From positions 160,261 to 224,260 of the forward strand of contig NZ_BAAARN010000004.1 of NCBI RefSeq assembly GCF_039532215.1: 64,000 nt of DNA. Direction: 5' to 3'. Below the pieces are notes generated by a model. That model had not been told where the DNA came from. It did no database searches and saw nothing but the letters and a program-made list of their open reading frames with translations. A program made the translations under genes and the position numbers. The DNA comes from Pedococcus aerophilus. Its GTDB lineage: Bacteria; Actinomycetota; Actinomycetes; Actinomycetales; Dermatophilaceae. Shown here one piece after another: positions 27,138 through 36,094 of the stretch; within the stretch, counting starts at the first letter, position 1, and each line of letters opens with the position of its first letter.

Positions 27138-27605
27138 TCAGGTGCGGTCGTAGGTCACCCAGCTGAAGCCGTCGCGCTCCTCTCGGGCGGTCTCCTGCCA
27201 GTGGTCCGGGTCGATGGCGGGGAAGCGCACGTCGCCCTCGGGTGCCTGGTCGACCTCGGTGATGAGCAGGCGGTGCGCCCACGGCATGGCCTCGGCGTAC
27301 ACCTGGCCGCCGCCGCAGACGAACACCTCGTTCACCGGACCCGCGAGCGAGAGTGCCTCGCTGAGCGAGTGCGCGGTCTCGACGTCGGCGTGGGACCAGT
27401 CGCCCTGCCGGGTCACGACGATGGTGCGGCGACCGGGCAGGACGCGGCCGATGGAGTCGAACGTCTTGCGCCCCATGATCATCGGGTGCCCCATCGTGGT
27501 CCGCTTGAAGAACGCGAAGTCCTCGGGCAGGTGCCACGGCATGTCGTTGTGGGCGCCGATGACACCGTTGCTCCCGACCGCCGCGATGAGGGTCACGTTC
27601 GTCAT
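27138..27605 (-). CDS. folA: Dihydrofolate reductase
   Basis: 155 residues. It reduces dihydrofolate with NADPH, regenerating the folate used by ThyA. Conserved features: LIAAVGSNGVIG at the start, MPWHLPEDFAFFK with the catalytic acidic residue, MGRKTFDSIGRVLPGR, and VFVCGGGQVYAEAM. ATG at 27605 has TACCCT 6 nt upstream; the longer in-frame reading to 27788 overlaps thyA. It lies 55 bp after thyA on the same strand and may have its own promoter. Confidence 0.95.
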   Translation of the reverse strand: MTNVTLIAAVGSNGVIGAHNDMPWHLPEDFAFFKRTTMGHPMIMGRKTFDSIGRVLPGRRTIVVTRQGDWSHADVETAHSLSEALSLAGPVNEVFVCGGGQVYAEAMPWAHRLLITEVDQAPEGDVRFPAIDPDHWQETAREERDGFSWVTYDRT

Positions 27606-27611
27606 GACGAC

Positions 27612-27617
27612 AGGGTA
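27612..27617 (-). promoter_or_regulatory. Leaderless-type -10 box for folA
   Basis: TACCCT on the minus strand, 6 nt before the ATG at 27605, inside the 55-bp thyA-folA gap. Confidence 0.45.
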
Positions 27618-27660
27618 TGCCGTGCGGAGCCTGCTGCTGCCGGACCGGGAGGCACCCGGC

Positions 27661-28452
27661 TCAGACGGCGATGGGTGCCTTGATCGAGGGGTGGGCCTCG
27701 TAGCCGACGAGCTCGAAGTCGCCGAGGTCGAACTCGTCGATCTGCTTGCCCTGGGCGATGACCATCCGCGGCAGGGGGAGCGGTTCACGGGTGAGCTGGA
27801 GCTTCGCCTGCTCGACGTGGTTGGAGTAGAGGTGCGCGTCGCCGAGGGTGTGCACGAAGTCGCCGGGCTCGAGGTCGCAGATCTGGGCGACCATCATCGT
27901 CAGCAGGGCGTACGACGCGATGTTGAAGGGCACGCCGAGGAAGATGTCGGCCGAGCGCTGGTAGAGCTGGCAGGAGAGCTTCCCGTCCGCCACGTAGAAC
28001 TGGAACATCGTGTGGCACGGGGGCAGGGCCATCGAGTCGACGTCGGCGACGTTCCACGCCGAGACGATGTGGCGCCGGGAGTCGGGGTTGGTGCGGATCG
28101 CCTCGATGACCTTGGCGATCTGGTCGACGTGCCCGCCGTCGGGGGTCGGCCAGGACCGCCACTGGTAGCCGTACACCGGGCCCAGGTCGCCGTTCTCGTC
28201 CGCCCACTCGTCCCAGATCGAGATGCCGCGCTCCTGGAGCCAGCGGACGTTGGAGTCGCCGCGCAGGAACCACAGCAGCTCGCCGATGATCGACTTGAGG
28301 TGCAGCTTCTTGGTCGTGAGGACGGGGAAGCCCTCCGAGAGGTCGAAGCGCATCTGGTAGCCGAAGACCGAGCGCGTGCCCGTCCCCGTCCGGTCGGACT
28401 TGTCCGTCCCGGTCGTCATCACGTGGTCGAGGAGGTCCAGGTACTGCTGCAC
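27661..28452 (-). CDS. thyA: Thymidylate synthase
   Basis: 263 residues. It methylates dUMP using methylene-tetrahydrofolate, yielding dihydrofolate for FolA. Catalytic cysteine C146 is in [12 protein letters not shown], followed by [20 protein letters not shown]. The folate-independent ThyX is common in actinobacteria; this strain has classical ThyA here, between dapB and dapA. The start is GTG with TAGGTT 6 nt upstream. Confidence 0.96.
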   Translation of the reverse strand: MQQYLDLLDHVMTTGTDKSDRTGTGTRSVFGYQMRFDLSEGFPVLTTKKLHLKSIIGELLWFLRGDSNVRWLQERGISIWDEWADENGDLGPVYGYQWRSWPTPDGGHVDQIAKVIEAIRTNPDSRRHIVSAWNVADVDSMALPPCHTMFQFYVADGKLSCQLYQRSADIFLGVPFNIASYALLTMMVAQICDLEPGDFVHTLGDAHLYSNHVEQAKLQLTREPLPLPRMVIAQGKQIDEFDLGDFELVGYEAHPSIKAPIAV

Positions 28453-28458
28453 GACGGA

Positions 28459-28464
28459 AACCTA
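28459..28464 (-). promoter_or_regulatory. Leaderless-type -10 box for thyA
   Basis: TAGGTT on the minus strand, 6 nt before the thyA GTG at 28452. Confidence 0.5.
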
Positions 28465-28597
28465 ACACCGGGGTCCGACGGGCCACGGCGCCATACCGAG
28501 GGGCGGTCCTGTCAACGATCCGGTCGCGCGGCACAGGGATCCCGCCAATGTGCGCGCCCCCGCGCGAGCGGGGCACAGGCCCGGCGCCGTGGAGCGA

Positions 28598-28603
28598 TAG
28601 CCT
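28598..28603 (+). promoter_or_regulatory. Leaderless-type -10 box for dapA
   Basis: TAGCCT, 6 nt before the dapA ATG at 28610. Confidence 0.5.
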
Positions 28604-28609
28604 GCGGGT

Positions 28610-29500
28610 ATGAGCACAGCGTCACCGTTCCGTCGCCTCCTGACAGCCATGATCACGCCCATGCGACCCGACGGGAGCGTCGATGCCGAGGGTGCCAAGC
28701 GGGTCGCGCAGCACCTCGTGGACACCGGGCACGACGGCATCGTCGTCAACGGCACCACCGGTGAGTCCGCCACCCTCAGCGACGACGAGAGCCTCGAGAT
28801 GGTCAGCCTCGTCGCCGAGGCCGTCGGCGGCCGCGCGGCCGTCGTCGCCGGCGTCGGCTCGAACGCCACCGCGCACAGCGTCGAGATGGCCGGGCGCGCC
28901 CAGCACGCCGGGGCGACCGGGCTCCTGCTCGTCACGCCCTACTACAACAAGCCCACCCAGGCCGGTGTCGTCGCGCACTGCCGCGCCGTCGCAGGGGTGA
29001 CCGACCTGCCCGTGATGCTCTACGACATCCCCGGGCGCACCGGGATCCCGTTCACCTCGGACACCCTGCGCGAGCTGGCGTCCGTCCCGACGATCCTCGC
29101 CGTCAAGGACGCCAAGGGGGACGCGTGGGCGTCGACCACGGTGATGGCCTCGACCGACCTCGTCTACTACTCCGGGGACGACGCGACCACGTTGCCCTGG
29201 CTCGCCCTCGGTGCAGTCGGCACCGTGAGCGTCGTGGGCCACGTCGCCGGTCGGGAGTATGCCGCGATGATCGAGGCCGTCGACCGCGGCGACCTCGCGG
29301 CGGCCCGCGAGATCCACCACCGGCTCATCCCCGCCGTCGAGGCGATCATGAACACCTCCCAGGGCGCGATCATGGCCAAGGCAGCCCTCGTCGAGCTCGG
29401 GGTCATCGAGCACGCGACGGTGCGGCTCCCGCTGGTCGAGTCGCCGCCGGAGCACCTCGACCTGCTGCGGGCGGGGCTCAAGGAGTCGGGCCTGCTGTGA
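28610..29500 (+). CDS. dapA: 4-hydroxy-tetrahydrodipicolinate synthase
   Basis: 296-residue TIM-barrel aldolase condensing pyruvate with aspartate semialdehyde. The Schiff-base lysine is K166 in ILAVKDAKGD. Other signatures are IVVNGTTGESATLSDDE and LLVTPYYNKPTQAGV. The stop overlaps the rnj start as GTGA, so the two are translationally coupled, as in other actinobacteria. Confidence 0.95.
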   Translation: MSTASPFRRLLTAMITPMRPDGSVDAEGAKRVAQHLVDTGHDGIVVNGTTGESATLSDDESLEMVSLVAEAVGGRAAVVAGVGSNATAHSVEMAGRAQHAGATGLLLVTPYYNKPTQAGVVAHCRAVAGVTDLPVMLYDIPGRTGIPFTSDTLRELASVPTILAVKDAKGDAWASTTVMASTDLVYYSGDDATTLPWLALGAVGTVSVVGHVAGREYAAMIEAVDRGDLAAAREIHHRLIPAVEAIMNTSQGAIMAKAALVELGVIEHATVRLPLVESPPEHLDLLRAGLKESGLL

Positions 29501-31182
29501 GCCACCCGCACCCCGAGCTGACCCTGCCGCCCCAGCTGGACCCGAACGGCGTCCGCGTCGTCGCCCTCGGGGGCCTCGGCGAGGTCGGCCGCAACATGGC
29601 CGTCATCGAGCACGCCGGGCAGCTGCTCATCATCGACTGCGGGGTGCTGTTCCCCGAGGACCACCACCCGGGCGTCGACCTGATCCTGCCCGACTTCGAG
29701 TACATCGAGGACCGGCTCGACCAGGTCCAGGCGATCGTCCTCACCCACGGACACGAGGACCACATCGGTGCCGTGCCGTACCTGCTCCGGCTCAAGAAGG
29801 ACATCCCGGTCGTCGGCTCGATGCTGACGCTGGCGCTGGTCGAGGCCAAGCTGAAGGAGCACCGGATCACTCCCTACACGCTGGGCGTGAAGGAGGGGAT
29901 GCGCGAGAAGCTCGGGGTGTTCGACTGCGAGTTCGTCGCGGTGAACCACTCGATCCCCGATGCGCTTGCGGTCTTCGTGCGGACGCCCGCCGGGACGATC
30001 CTGCACACCGGCGACTTCAAGATGGACCAGCTGCCGCTCGACGGCCGCCTCACCGACCTGCGCGCGTTCGCCCGCCTGGGGGAGGAGGGCGTCGACCTGT
30101 TCATGACCGACTCGACCAACGCCGAGGTCCCGGGGTTCACGACCCCGGAGAAGGACATCGCCCCGGCGATCGACAAGGTCTTCCGCGACGCCGAGCGCCG
30201 GATCATCGTCGCCTGCTTCTCCTCCCACGTGCACCGGGTCCAGCAGGTGCTGAACGCCGCCGAGAAGGCCGGGCGCAAGGTCGCCATGGTCGGCCGGTCG
30301 ATGGTGCGCAACATGGGCATCGCCGCGGAGCTGGGCTACCTGCACGTCCCCGACGGCGTGCTCGTCGACGTCAAGAAGCTCGACAGCTTCCCCGAGCACC
30401 AGGTCGTCCTCATCTGCACCGGGTCCCAGGGCGAGCCCATGGCCGCGCTGTCACGGATGGCCAACCGCGACCACCGGATCGACGTGGGCCAGGGCGACAC
30501 CGTCCTCATGGCGTCCTCGCTGATCCCCGGCAACGAGAACGCCGTCTACCGGGTCATCAACGGCCTCATGCGTCTCGGCGCCAACGTCGTCCACAAGGGC
30601 AACGCCAAGGTGCACGTCTCTGGCCACGCCAGCGCCGGCGAGCTCCTCTACTGCTACAACATCGTCAAGCCTCGCAACGTCATGCCGGTCCACGGCGAGT
30701 GGCGCCACCTCGTGGCGAACGCCGAGCTCGCCGTCCAGACCGGCGTCCCGCGCGAGCGCGTCGTGCTGGCCGAGGACGGCGTCGTCGTCGACCTCGTCGA
30801 CGGCCGTGCGAGCATCGTCGGGGCCGTCGACTGCGGGTACGTCTACGTCGACGGGTCGTCGGTCGGCGAGTTCGACGAGGCGCTGCTCAAGGACCGCCGC
30901 ATCCTGCGCGACGAGGGGTTCATCTCCGTCATCGTCGTCATGGACTCCGCGACGGGCAAGGTCGCGGCCGGGCCCGAGATCCAGGCGCGCGGCTTCGCCG
31001 AGGACGACGAGATCTTCAACCAGGTGCGTCCCAAGATCGAGCAGGCGCTCGCCGACGCGACCGGCAAGGGCATCACCGACTCCCACCAGCTCGAGCAGGT
31101 CATGCGCCGGGCGATCGGTGGCTGGGTCGGCGGCAAGATCCGTCGCCGCCCGATGATCATTCCGGTCGTCATCCAGGCCTGA
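29497..31182 (+). CDS. rnj: Ribonuclease J
   Basis: 561 residues. A metallo-beta-lactamase-fold RNase with 5'-3' exonuclease and endonuclease activity, central to mRNA decay and rRNA processing where RNase E is lacking or shared. The metal site is H84-G-H86-E-D88-H89. The beta-CASP region includes ICTGSQGEPMAALSRMA, and SGHASAGELL also fits. GTG at 29497 overlaps the dapA stop. A strong hairpin starts 8 nt after the stop. Confidence 0.94.
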   Translation: MSHPHPELTLPPQLDPNGVRVVALGGLGEVGRNMAVIEHAGQLLIIDCGVLFPEDHHPGVDLILPDFEYIEDRLDQVQAIVLTHGHEDHIGAVPYLLRLKKDIPVVGSMLTLALVEAKLKEHRITPYTLGVKEGMREKLGVFDCEFVAVNHSIPDALAVFVRTPAGTILHTGDFKMDQLPLDGRLTDLRAFARLGEEGVDLFMTDSTNAEVPGFTTPEKDIAPAIDKVFRDAERRIIVACFSSHVHRVQQVLNAAEKAGRKVAMVGRSMVRNMGIAAELGYLHVPDGVLVDVKKLDSFPEHQVVLICTGSQGEPMAALSRMANRDHRIDVGQGDTVLMASSLIPGNENAVYRVINGLMRLGANVVHKGNAKVHVSGHASAGELLYCYNIVKPRNVMPVHGEWRHLVANAELAVQTGVPRERVVLAEDGVVVDLVDGRASIVGAVDCGYVYVDGSSVGEFDEALLKDRRILRDEGFISVIVVMDSATGKVAAGPEIQARGFAEDDEIFNQVRPKIEQALADATGKGITDSHQLEQVMRRAIGGWVGGKIRRRPMIIPVVIQA

Positions 31183-31189
31183 GACGCGA

Positions 31190-31225
31190 CCGAGCGAGGC
31201 CCGCGCCGGCGCGGGCCCCGCTCGG
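31190..31225. terminator. Bidirectional terminator between rnj and the PLP-enzyme gene
   Basis: Arms 31190-31207 and 31208-31225 (CCGAGCGAGGCCCGCGCC and its near-complement, one mismatch) form an 18-bp hairpin whose loop must open at the tip. It sits between two convergent stops, at 31182 and 31238. Confidence 0.75.
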
Positions 31226-31237
31226 CCGGGTACGGAC

Positions 31238-32722
31238 CTACCAGGGGCGGGCGGGGGAGAGGTCGCGGGTGTCCTCCACCGGCAGCCAACCCTCGGCCGT
31301 GGCCTCGTATGCCGCCTGCGGACCGTTCGCCGCCAGGTCGGCGACCGCGGCGAGCAGGCGCTGCACGTGCTCTGCCGTCGTGCCCAGACCGACACTGGCA
31401 CGGATCGCGGTCCCGGGCGCCTCGCCATACGGGTCGTCGAGGAGGATGTCGACGCACAGGTGGGCGCAGAACTTCCCGTCCCGGACCCCGATGCCGTGCT
31501 CGGCGGACAGCGCCGCCGAGACGAGCGAGCTGTCGAGGCCGTCGATGGTGAACGTCGCGACGGCGACCCGCTCGTGGTCCTCACCGAAGAGCGAGTAGGT
31601 CTCCACCCCGTCGATGGCGCGCAACCCGTCGATGAGAGCCGTGCCGAGCGAGGTCTCGTGCGCCTCCACGGCCTCGGCCCCGGCGCGCAGGGCGTGGCAC
31701 GCGGCGGCGAGGGCGACGGCACCGATGACGTTGGGGCTGCCGGCCTCGTGGCGCGCGGCACCGGTGTGCCACGTGACCCCGCGCTCGGTGACGGCCTTGG
31801 TGGCGCCGCCGCCGGCGAGGTACGGCGTCGCCGCGTCGAGCCAGTCGGAGCGACCGGCGAGGACACCGGCGCCGAACGGTGCGTAGAGCTTGTGGCCGGA
31901 CAGCACCACGTAGTCGACCCCGAGGTCGGCGAGGTCGACGCGGCGGTGCGGGGCGTACTGCGCGGCGTCGAGGACGACACGGGCACCGGCCTTGCGGGCG
32001 ATCGCGGCGAGCTCGCGGACCGGCCAGACCTCGCCCGTGACGTTCGAGGCGCCGGTGAGCACGACGAGGCGGTGGCGGCTGTGCCGAGCCATCAGGGCGG
32101 TACGCAGCAGGACGGCGGCGTCGGCGGCGCTGCCGGGGACGGGCAGGCGGGTGGTCTGGCGGTCCTTCCACGGGAGCAGGGCCGCGTGGTGCTCGGTCTC
32201 GAAGACGAAGACCTGGGTGTCGCGCGGAAGGGCGCGGGCGAGCAGGTTGAACGAGTCGGTGCTGTTGCGGGTGAAGACGACCTGGTCGCCGTCGCGGGCG
32301 CCGACGAACGTGGCGACCTCCTCGCGGGCCTGCTCGTACCAGGCGCTCGTGACCTTGGAGGCGTAGCCGTTGCCGCGGTGCACGGAGGAGTAGGTGCGCA
32401 GGGCGCTGTCGACGGCGGCCTTGACGCTGACCAGGGCCGGCGTGGAGGCGGCGTGGTCGAAGTTGGCGTAGTCGACCGGACCGTTCAGGGTCGGGACGAC
32501 CAGGCCGGCGGAGACGACCGCTGGCAGGTCGACGGTGACCGGCTCCACCGCGTCCTGCACGGCCTCGCGGGCGAGCGGGACCGTCGCCGGGGCGGTGAGC
32601 GGGGGAACGGCGCGCAGGTGCTCGCGGGTGTTCTCACGGGCGTGGGCCAGGGGGGCGGTCCGGCGGAACGCGCGCTCCGGCGTGCTCTCGGGAGTGGTCG
32701 GGGGGGTGCTCGCGATCGACAT
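31238..32722 (-). CDS. Class V aminotransferase / cysteine-desulfurase-like PLP enzyme under SAM control
   Basis: 494 residues. The first 60 or so are Thr/Pro-rich and poorly ordered. The fold type I PLP core starts near VDYANFDHAASTPALVSVKA. VVFTRNSTDSFNLLARALP and VLDAAQYAPHRRVDLADLG carry cofactor contacts, and the Schiff-base lysine is in VVLSGHKLYAPFGAG. Near the C-terminus GKFCAHLCVDILL has two cysteines where desulfurases keep a catalytic one, though the loop differs. ATG at 32722 has AGGAG 10-14 nt upstream. A SAM-IV riboswitch precedes it, pointing to sulfur amino-acid metabolism. Exact substrate unknown. Confidence 0.82.
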   Translation of the reverse strand: MSIASTPPTTPESTPERAFRRTAPLAHARENTREHLRAVPPLTAPATVPLAREAVQDAVEPVTVDLPAVVSAGLVVPTLNGPVDYANFDHAASTPALVSVKAAVDSALRTYSSVHRGNGYASKVTSAWYEQAREEVATFVGARDGDQVVFTRNSTDSFNLLARALPRDTQVFVFETEHHAALLPWKDRQTTRLPVPGSAADAAVLLRTALMARHSRHRLVVLTGASNVTGEVWPVRELAAIARKAGARVVLDAAQYAPHRRVDLADLGVDYVVLSGHKLYAPFGAGVLAGRSDWLDAATPYLAGGGATKAVTERGVTWHTGAARHEAGSPNVIGAVALAAACHALRAGAEAVEAHETSLGTALIDGLRAIDGVETYSLFGEDHERVAVATFTIDGLDSSLVSAALSAEHGIGVRDGKFCAHLCVDILLDDPYGEAPGTAIRASVGLGTTAEHVQRLLAAVADLAANGPQAAYEATAEGWLPVEDTRDLSPARPW

Positions 32723-32731
32723 GGAGGTCAG

Positions 32732-32769
32732 CTCCTGGGTCCGGTGGGACCCGGGCTGTGCTCGGGTCC
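32732..32769 (-). promoter_or_regulatory. Probable expression platform of the SAM-IV riboswitch
   Basis: In RNA order: GGACCC (32769-32764), GGGTCC (inside 32752-32746), GGACCC (32742-32737), then the Shine-Dalgarno AGGAG (32736-32732). The middle segment can pair with either flank. One choice leaves AGGAG free and the other stacks a helix directly against it. Confidence 0.45.
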
Positions 32770-32794
32770 GCGCTTGCCGGCTGCGTGTGCAGAC

Positions 32795-32882
32795 GACCCG
32801 GTCGTCACCCGGAGCACCCCACCGCGGTGGAGGGTTGCTGGTCAGCAAGCCGGGGCTTTGCGCTGACACTCATGACCTTGGT
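32795..32882 (-). ncRNA. SAM-IV riboswitch
   Basis: Minus-strand order is GGTCATGAGTGTCAGCG (near 32877-32861), GCCCCGGCTTGCTGACCAGC, AACCCTCCACCGCGGTGGGG, then TGCTCCGGGTGACGACC (to about 32800). This matches the SAM-IV family known from actinobacteria, including the GGTC/GACC closing helix. Next, GACGAC-CGG-GTCGTC (32806-32792) forms a hairpin that would steal the 3' strand of the closing helix, a plausible switch element. Confidence 0.88.
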
Positions 32883-33290
32883 CGTCGACGGTAGCGGCGG
32901 TTGGGCGACGTTCTCCACCAGGTGAACGGTCCTTCTCGCCATCTGAGACCTCGGGGAGGTCCCAGGGTCACCCGGGCGGGAGGGGCACCCGCTCGGGTCG
33001 CGATGGTTCAGACGTGCTGGCGGGACCAGCGCACACCCTGCCCCCGTGTCCTCGTGCGCATGCGCCGACGGTCGAACCCCGAGGGGACGACCACCGGTGC
33101 GGGGTCCCGCCAGACGCATGATCGAGCGTGACAGCGCAGCACGGGCATGGGCGGCCGTTCGCGGGCGCGCTGCCCGAACCGGTGGTCAGGTTCCACCTGT
33201 TCGGTGGAGCACCCGTGCTCCCGGGCGGGCCGACGACAGCAGATCGGTGCTGGTGGAACGCGTGTGACGCGTGTGTCCGGTGGGACCTTC
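32883..33290. other. Non-coding region between the riboswitch promoter and ftsK
   Basis: About 400 bp with no supportable gene or RNA. A TACCGT hexamer on the minus strand at 32893-32888 is a possible -10 for the riboswitch transcript. All open frames are short and lack ribosome sites. I see no tRNA-like folding. Confidence 0.4.
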
Positions 33291-33293
33291 GCG

Positions 33294-33299
33294 TAGCCT
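33294..33299 (+). promoter_or_regulatory. Leaderless-type -10 box for ftsK
   Basis: TAGCCT, 7 nt before the ftsK ATG at 33307. Confidence 0.5.
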
Positions 33300-33306
33300 G
33301 CGGACC

Positions 33307-36084
33307 ATGGCCACACGTCCGTCGACCCCGACGCGCTCCTCCTCCGCCGGGTCGGCGCGCAAGGGCACCAGCACCCGTCCTGCCAACCGCCGCACCGCCG
33401 CACCCCGCAAGCAGCCTGCGCGGGGCAAGGCCAGCGGGGGCGGCCTGCCCTTCCCGCTGCGTGCGGTCCGGGGCACCTGGATGGGGATGGCGCACGTCGC
33501 GGGGGGCGCGGTGCGCCGCGTCGGCAACGGCGCCCGGGACCTCGAGCCGGAGCACCGTCGCGACGGTGTCGGCTTCCTCCTGCTCGGCCTGGCGATCGTC
33601 GTGGCAGCCCGCGAATGGTGGGCCCTCGAGGGTCAGGCCGGTGACGTCATCCACGCCGTCGTGGCCGGGACCTTCGGGCGGGTCGCGTACGCCGTGCCCC
33701 TCGCCCTGCTCTACCTCGGCATCCGGCTCCTGCGCGCCCCGCAGGACGACGGCGCCAACTCCCGCATCGGGATCGGCCTGGCCGCCCTCGCCTTCTCCGC
33801 CTCGGGCCTGGCCCACGTCGCCGCCGGCATCCCTGCTCCGCCGGAGGGCGCCGACGGCATGCGCGACGGCGGCGGCATCATCGGCTTCCTCGCCTCGAGC
33901 CCGCTCGAGGCCGCCGTCTCGGTCTACGGCACCGTCCCGATCCTGCTCATGCTCGGCTTCTTCGGCCTGCTCGTCATGACGGCCACGCCGGTCCACATGA
34001 TCCCCGAGCGCCTCGCCGAGCTGCGCGACCACCTCCTGCACCGCGGCCTGGAGCTCGACGAGCCCCTCGCCGAGGAGCCCGAGAAGCCCAAGCGCCGTCG
34101 CCGCGTCATCGAGCCCGAGGGCCCGCTCGACGGTGACGAGGCGTTCGAGAAGGCCGCGGTCGTCGTCCCTGACGGCAAGGACGGCCTGCGCCCCGGCCAG
34201 AAGCGCCCCACCGCCCCGGGTGTGCTCGCCCCCGGTTCGTCCGGTGCGGGTGCCGGTGCGTCTGGTGCCGGCGCCGCCCCGGTCGATGCTGCTGCGGCAG
34301 CCCTCGCCAAGGTCCGCCCGGTGGCCGAGAAGGTCGTCCTCGAGGCGCCACCGACCACCCCGCTGCCCCAGCGCGTGGAGCAGCTGGCGCTCGCCGGCGA
34401 CATCACGTACACGCTCCCCGACAACGCCCTGCTCGAGCCCGGCTCGCCGCACAAGGCCCGCAGCGCGGCCAACGACCGCGTCGTCGAGTCGCTCACCCAG
34501 GTGCTCGACCAGTTCGACATCGACGCCCAGGTCACCGGGTTCAGCCGCGGCCCGACCGTCACGCGCTACGAGGTCGAGCTCGGCCCCGGCATCAAGGTCG
34601 AGCGCGTCACGGCGCTGTCCAAGAACATCGCGTATGCCGTCGCCTCGGCCGACGTCCGCATCCTGTCCCCGATCCCGGGCAAGTCCGCCATCGGCATCGA
34701 GATCCCCAACACCGACCGTGAGAAGGTCAGCCTCGGCGACGTCCTGCGCAGCCAGGCCGCCCGCGGCAACGACCACCCGATGGTCATGGGTGTCGGCAAG
34801 GACGTCGAGGGCGGCTACGTCATCGCCAACCTCGCCAAGATGCCCCACCTGCTCGTCGCGGGCGCCACCGGCGCCGGCAAGTCGAGCTTCGTGAACTCGA
34901 TGATCACCTCGATCCTCATGCGCTCGACGCCCGACGAGGTCCGCATGGTCCTGGTCGACCCCAAGCGAGTGGAGCTCACGGCGTACGAGGGGATCCCGCA
35001 CCTCATCACCCCGATCATCACGAACCCCAAGAAGGCCGCCGAGGCCCTCCAGTGGGTCGTGCGGGAGATGGACACGCGGTACGACGACCTCGCGCAGTTC
35101 GGCTTCAAGCACGTCGACGACTTCAACAAGGCGGTCAAGGCCGGCAAGGTCAAGCCGCTCCCGGGCAGCCAGCGGGTGATCCACCCGTACCCGTACCTGC
35201 TCGTGATCGTCGACGAGCTCGCCGACCTGATGATGGTCGCCCCGCGCGACGTCGAGGAGTCGATCGTCCGCATCACCCAGCTCGCCCGCGCCGCCGGCAT
35301 CCACCTCGTGCTCGCGACCCAGCGTCCGTCGGTCGACGTCGTCACCGGTCTGATCAAGGCCAACGTGCCCTCGCGCATGGCGTTCGCGACGTCCTCGCTC
35401 GCCGACAGCCGCGTCGTGCTCGACCAGCCGGGTGCCGAGAAGCTCATCGGCCAGGGTGACGCGCTGTTCCTGCCCATGGGCTCGAGCAAGACGATGCGCG
35501 TCCAGGGCGCCTGGGTCACTGAGTCGGAGATCCAGAACGTCGTCAAGGCCGTCACCGACCAGCTCAAGCCCAACTACCGCGACGACGTCACCGTCGTCGC
35601 GGCCAAGAAGCAGATCGACGACGACATCGGCGACGACCTCGACCTGCTGCTGCAGGCGACCGAGCTCGTCGTGACGACGCAGTTCGGCTCGACCTCGATG
35701 CTCCAGCGCAAGCTGCGGGTCGGGTTCGCCAAGGCCGGTCGCCTCATGGACCTGCTCGAGTCGCGTGGGGTGGTCGGGCCGTCGGAGGGCTCCAAGGCCC
35801 GCGACGTCCTGGTCAAGCCCGACGACCTGCCCACGACGCTGGCGCTCATGCGCGGCGACGAGGTGCCCGACGCCGAGCCGGTGTTCGACGGCCAGGCGGT
35901 CGCGGCGTCGGCCGGGGGAGTGGAGCACACCGACGAGGTCCCGGTGGGTGCGCCTGCGCCGACCTACAGCCCCGGGTACGCCCCCGACTCCCGCTACGAC
36001 AATGACCCCGTCGCGGCGCAGTACGCCGGCCGCGAAGAGGTCGAGGAGTCCGGCGACGCCTGGGAGCTGACCGGCCGCGACTGA
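33307..36084 (+). CDS. ftsK: DNA translocase FtsK/SpoIIIE
   Basis: 925-residue septal ATPase that pumps chromosome ends across the division site. A basic N-terminus leads into about four membrane helices (roughly 90-230), then a linker rich in Pro, Ala and Gly, then the motor domain. Walker A is GATGAGKSSF at about 518-527, Walker B LLVIVDELADLMM, followed by ATQRPSVDVVTGLIKANVPS. The C-terminal gamma domain (LQRKLRVGFAKAGRLMDLLE) binds polar guide sequences. The ATG is preceded by a -10-like box; an upstream in-frame ATG lies before that box and is rejected. Confidence 0.95.
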   Translation: MATRPSTPTRSSSAGSARKGTSTRPANRRTAAPRKQPARGKASGGGLPFPLRAVRGTWMGMAHVAGGAVRRVGNGARDLEPEHRRDGVGFLLLGLAIVVAAREWWALEGQAGDVIHAVVAGTFGRVAYAVPLALLYLGIRLLRAPQDDGANSRIGIGLAALAFSASGLAHVAAGIPAPPEGADGMRDGGGIIGFLASSPLEAAVSVYGTVPILLMLGFFGLLVMTATPVHMIPERLAELRDHLLHRGLELDEPLAEEPEKPKRRRRVIEPEGPLDGDEAFEKAAVVVPDGKDGLRPGQKRPTAPGVLAPGSSGAGAGASGAGAAPVDAAAAALAKVRPVAEKVVLEAPPTTPLPQRVEQLALAGDITYTLPDNALLEPGSPHKARSAANDRVVESLTQVLDQFDIDAQVTGFSRGPTVTRYEVELGPGIKVERVTALSKNIAYAVASADVRILSPIPGKSAIGIEIPNTDREKVSLGDVLRSQAARGNDHPMVMGVGKDVEGGYVIANLAKMPHLLVAGATGAGKSSFVNSMITSILMRSTPDEVRMVLVDPKRVELTAYEGIPHLITPIITNPKKAAEALQWVVREMDTRYDDLAQFGFKHVDDFNKAVKAGKVKPLPGSQRVIHPYPYLLVIVDELADLMMVAPRDVEESIVRITQLARAAGIHLVLATQRPSVDVVTGLIKANVPSRMAFATSSLADSRVVLDQPGAEKLIGQGDALFLPMGSSKTMRVQGAWVTESEIQNVVKAVTDQLKPNYRDDVTVVAAKKQIDDDIGDDLDLLLQATELVVTTQFGSTSMLQRKLRVGFAKAGRLMDLLESRGVVGPSEGSKARDVLVKPDDLPTTLALMRGDEVPDAEPVFDGQAVAASAGGVEHTDEVPVGAPAPTYSPGYAPDSRYDNDPVAAQYAGREEVEESGDAWELTGRD

Positions 36085-36094
36085 CCCCCTCGGA

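Noticed and set aside
32723-32869. In-frame N-terminal extension of the PLP enzyme
   Set aside because: This stretch is the SAM-IV riboswitch, and the internal ATG at 32722 has the ribosome site.
33050-33110. T-loop-like GGTCGAACCCC suggesting a tRNA
   Set aside because: No acceptor stem, D-arm or anticodon arm can be built around it on either strand.
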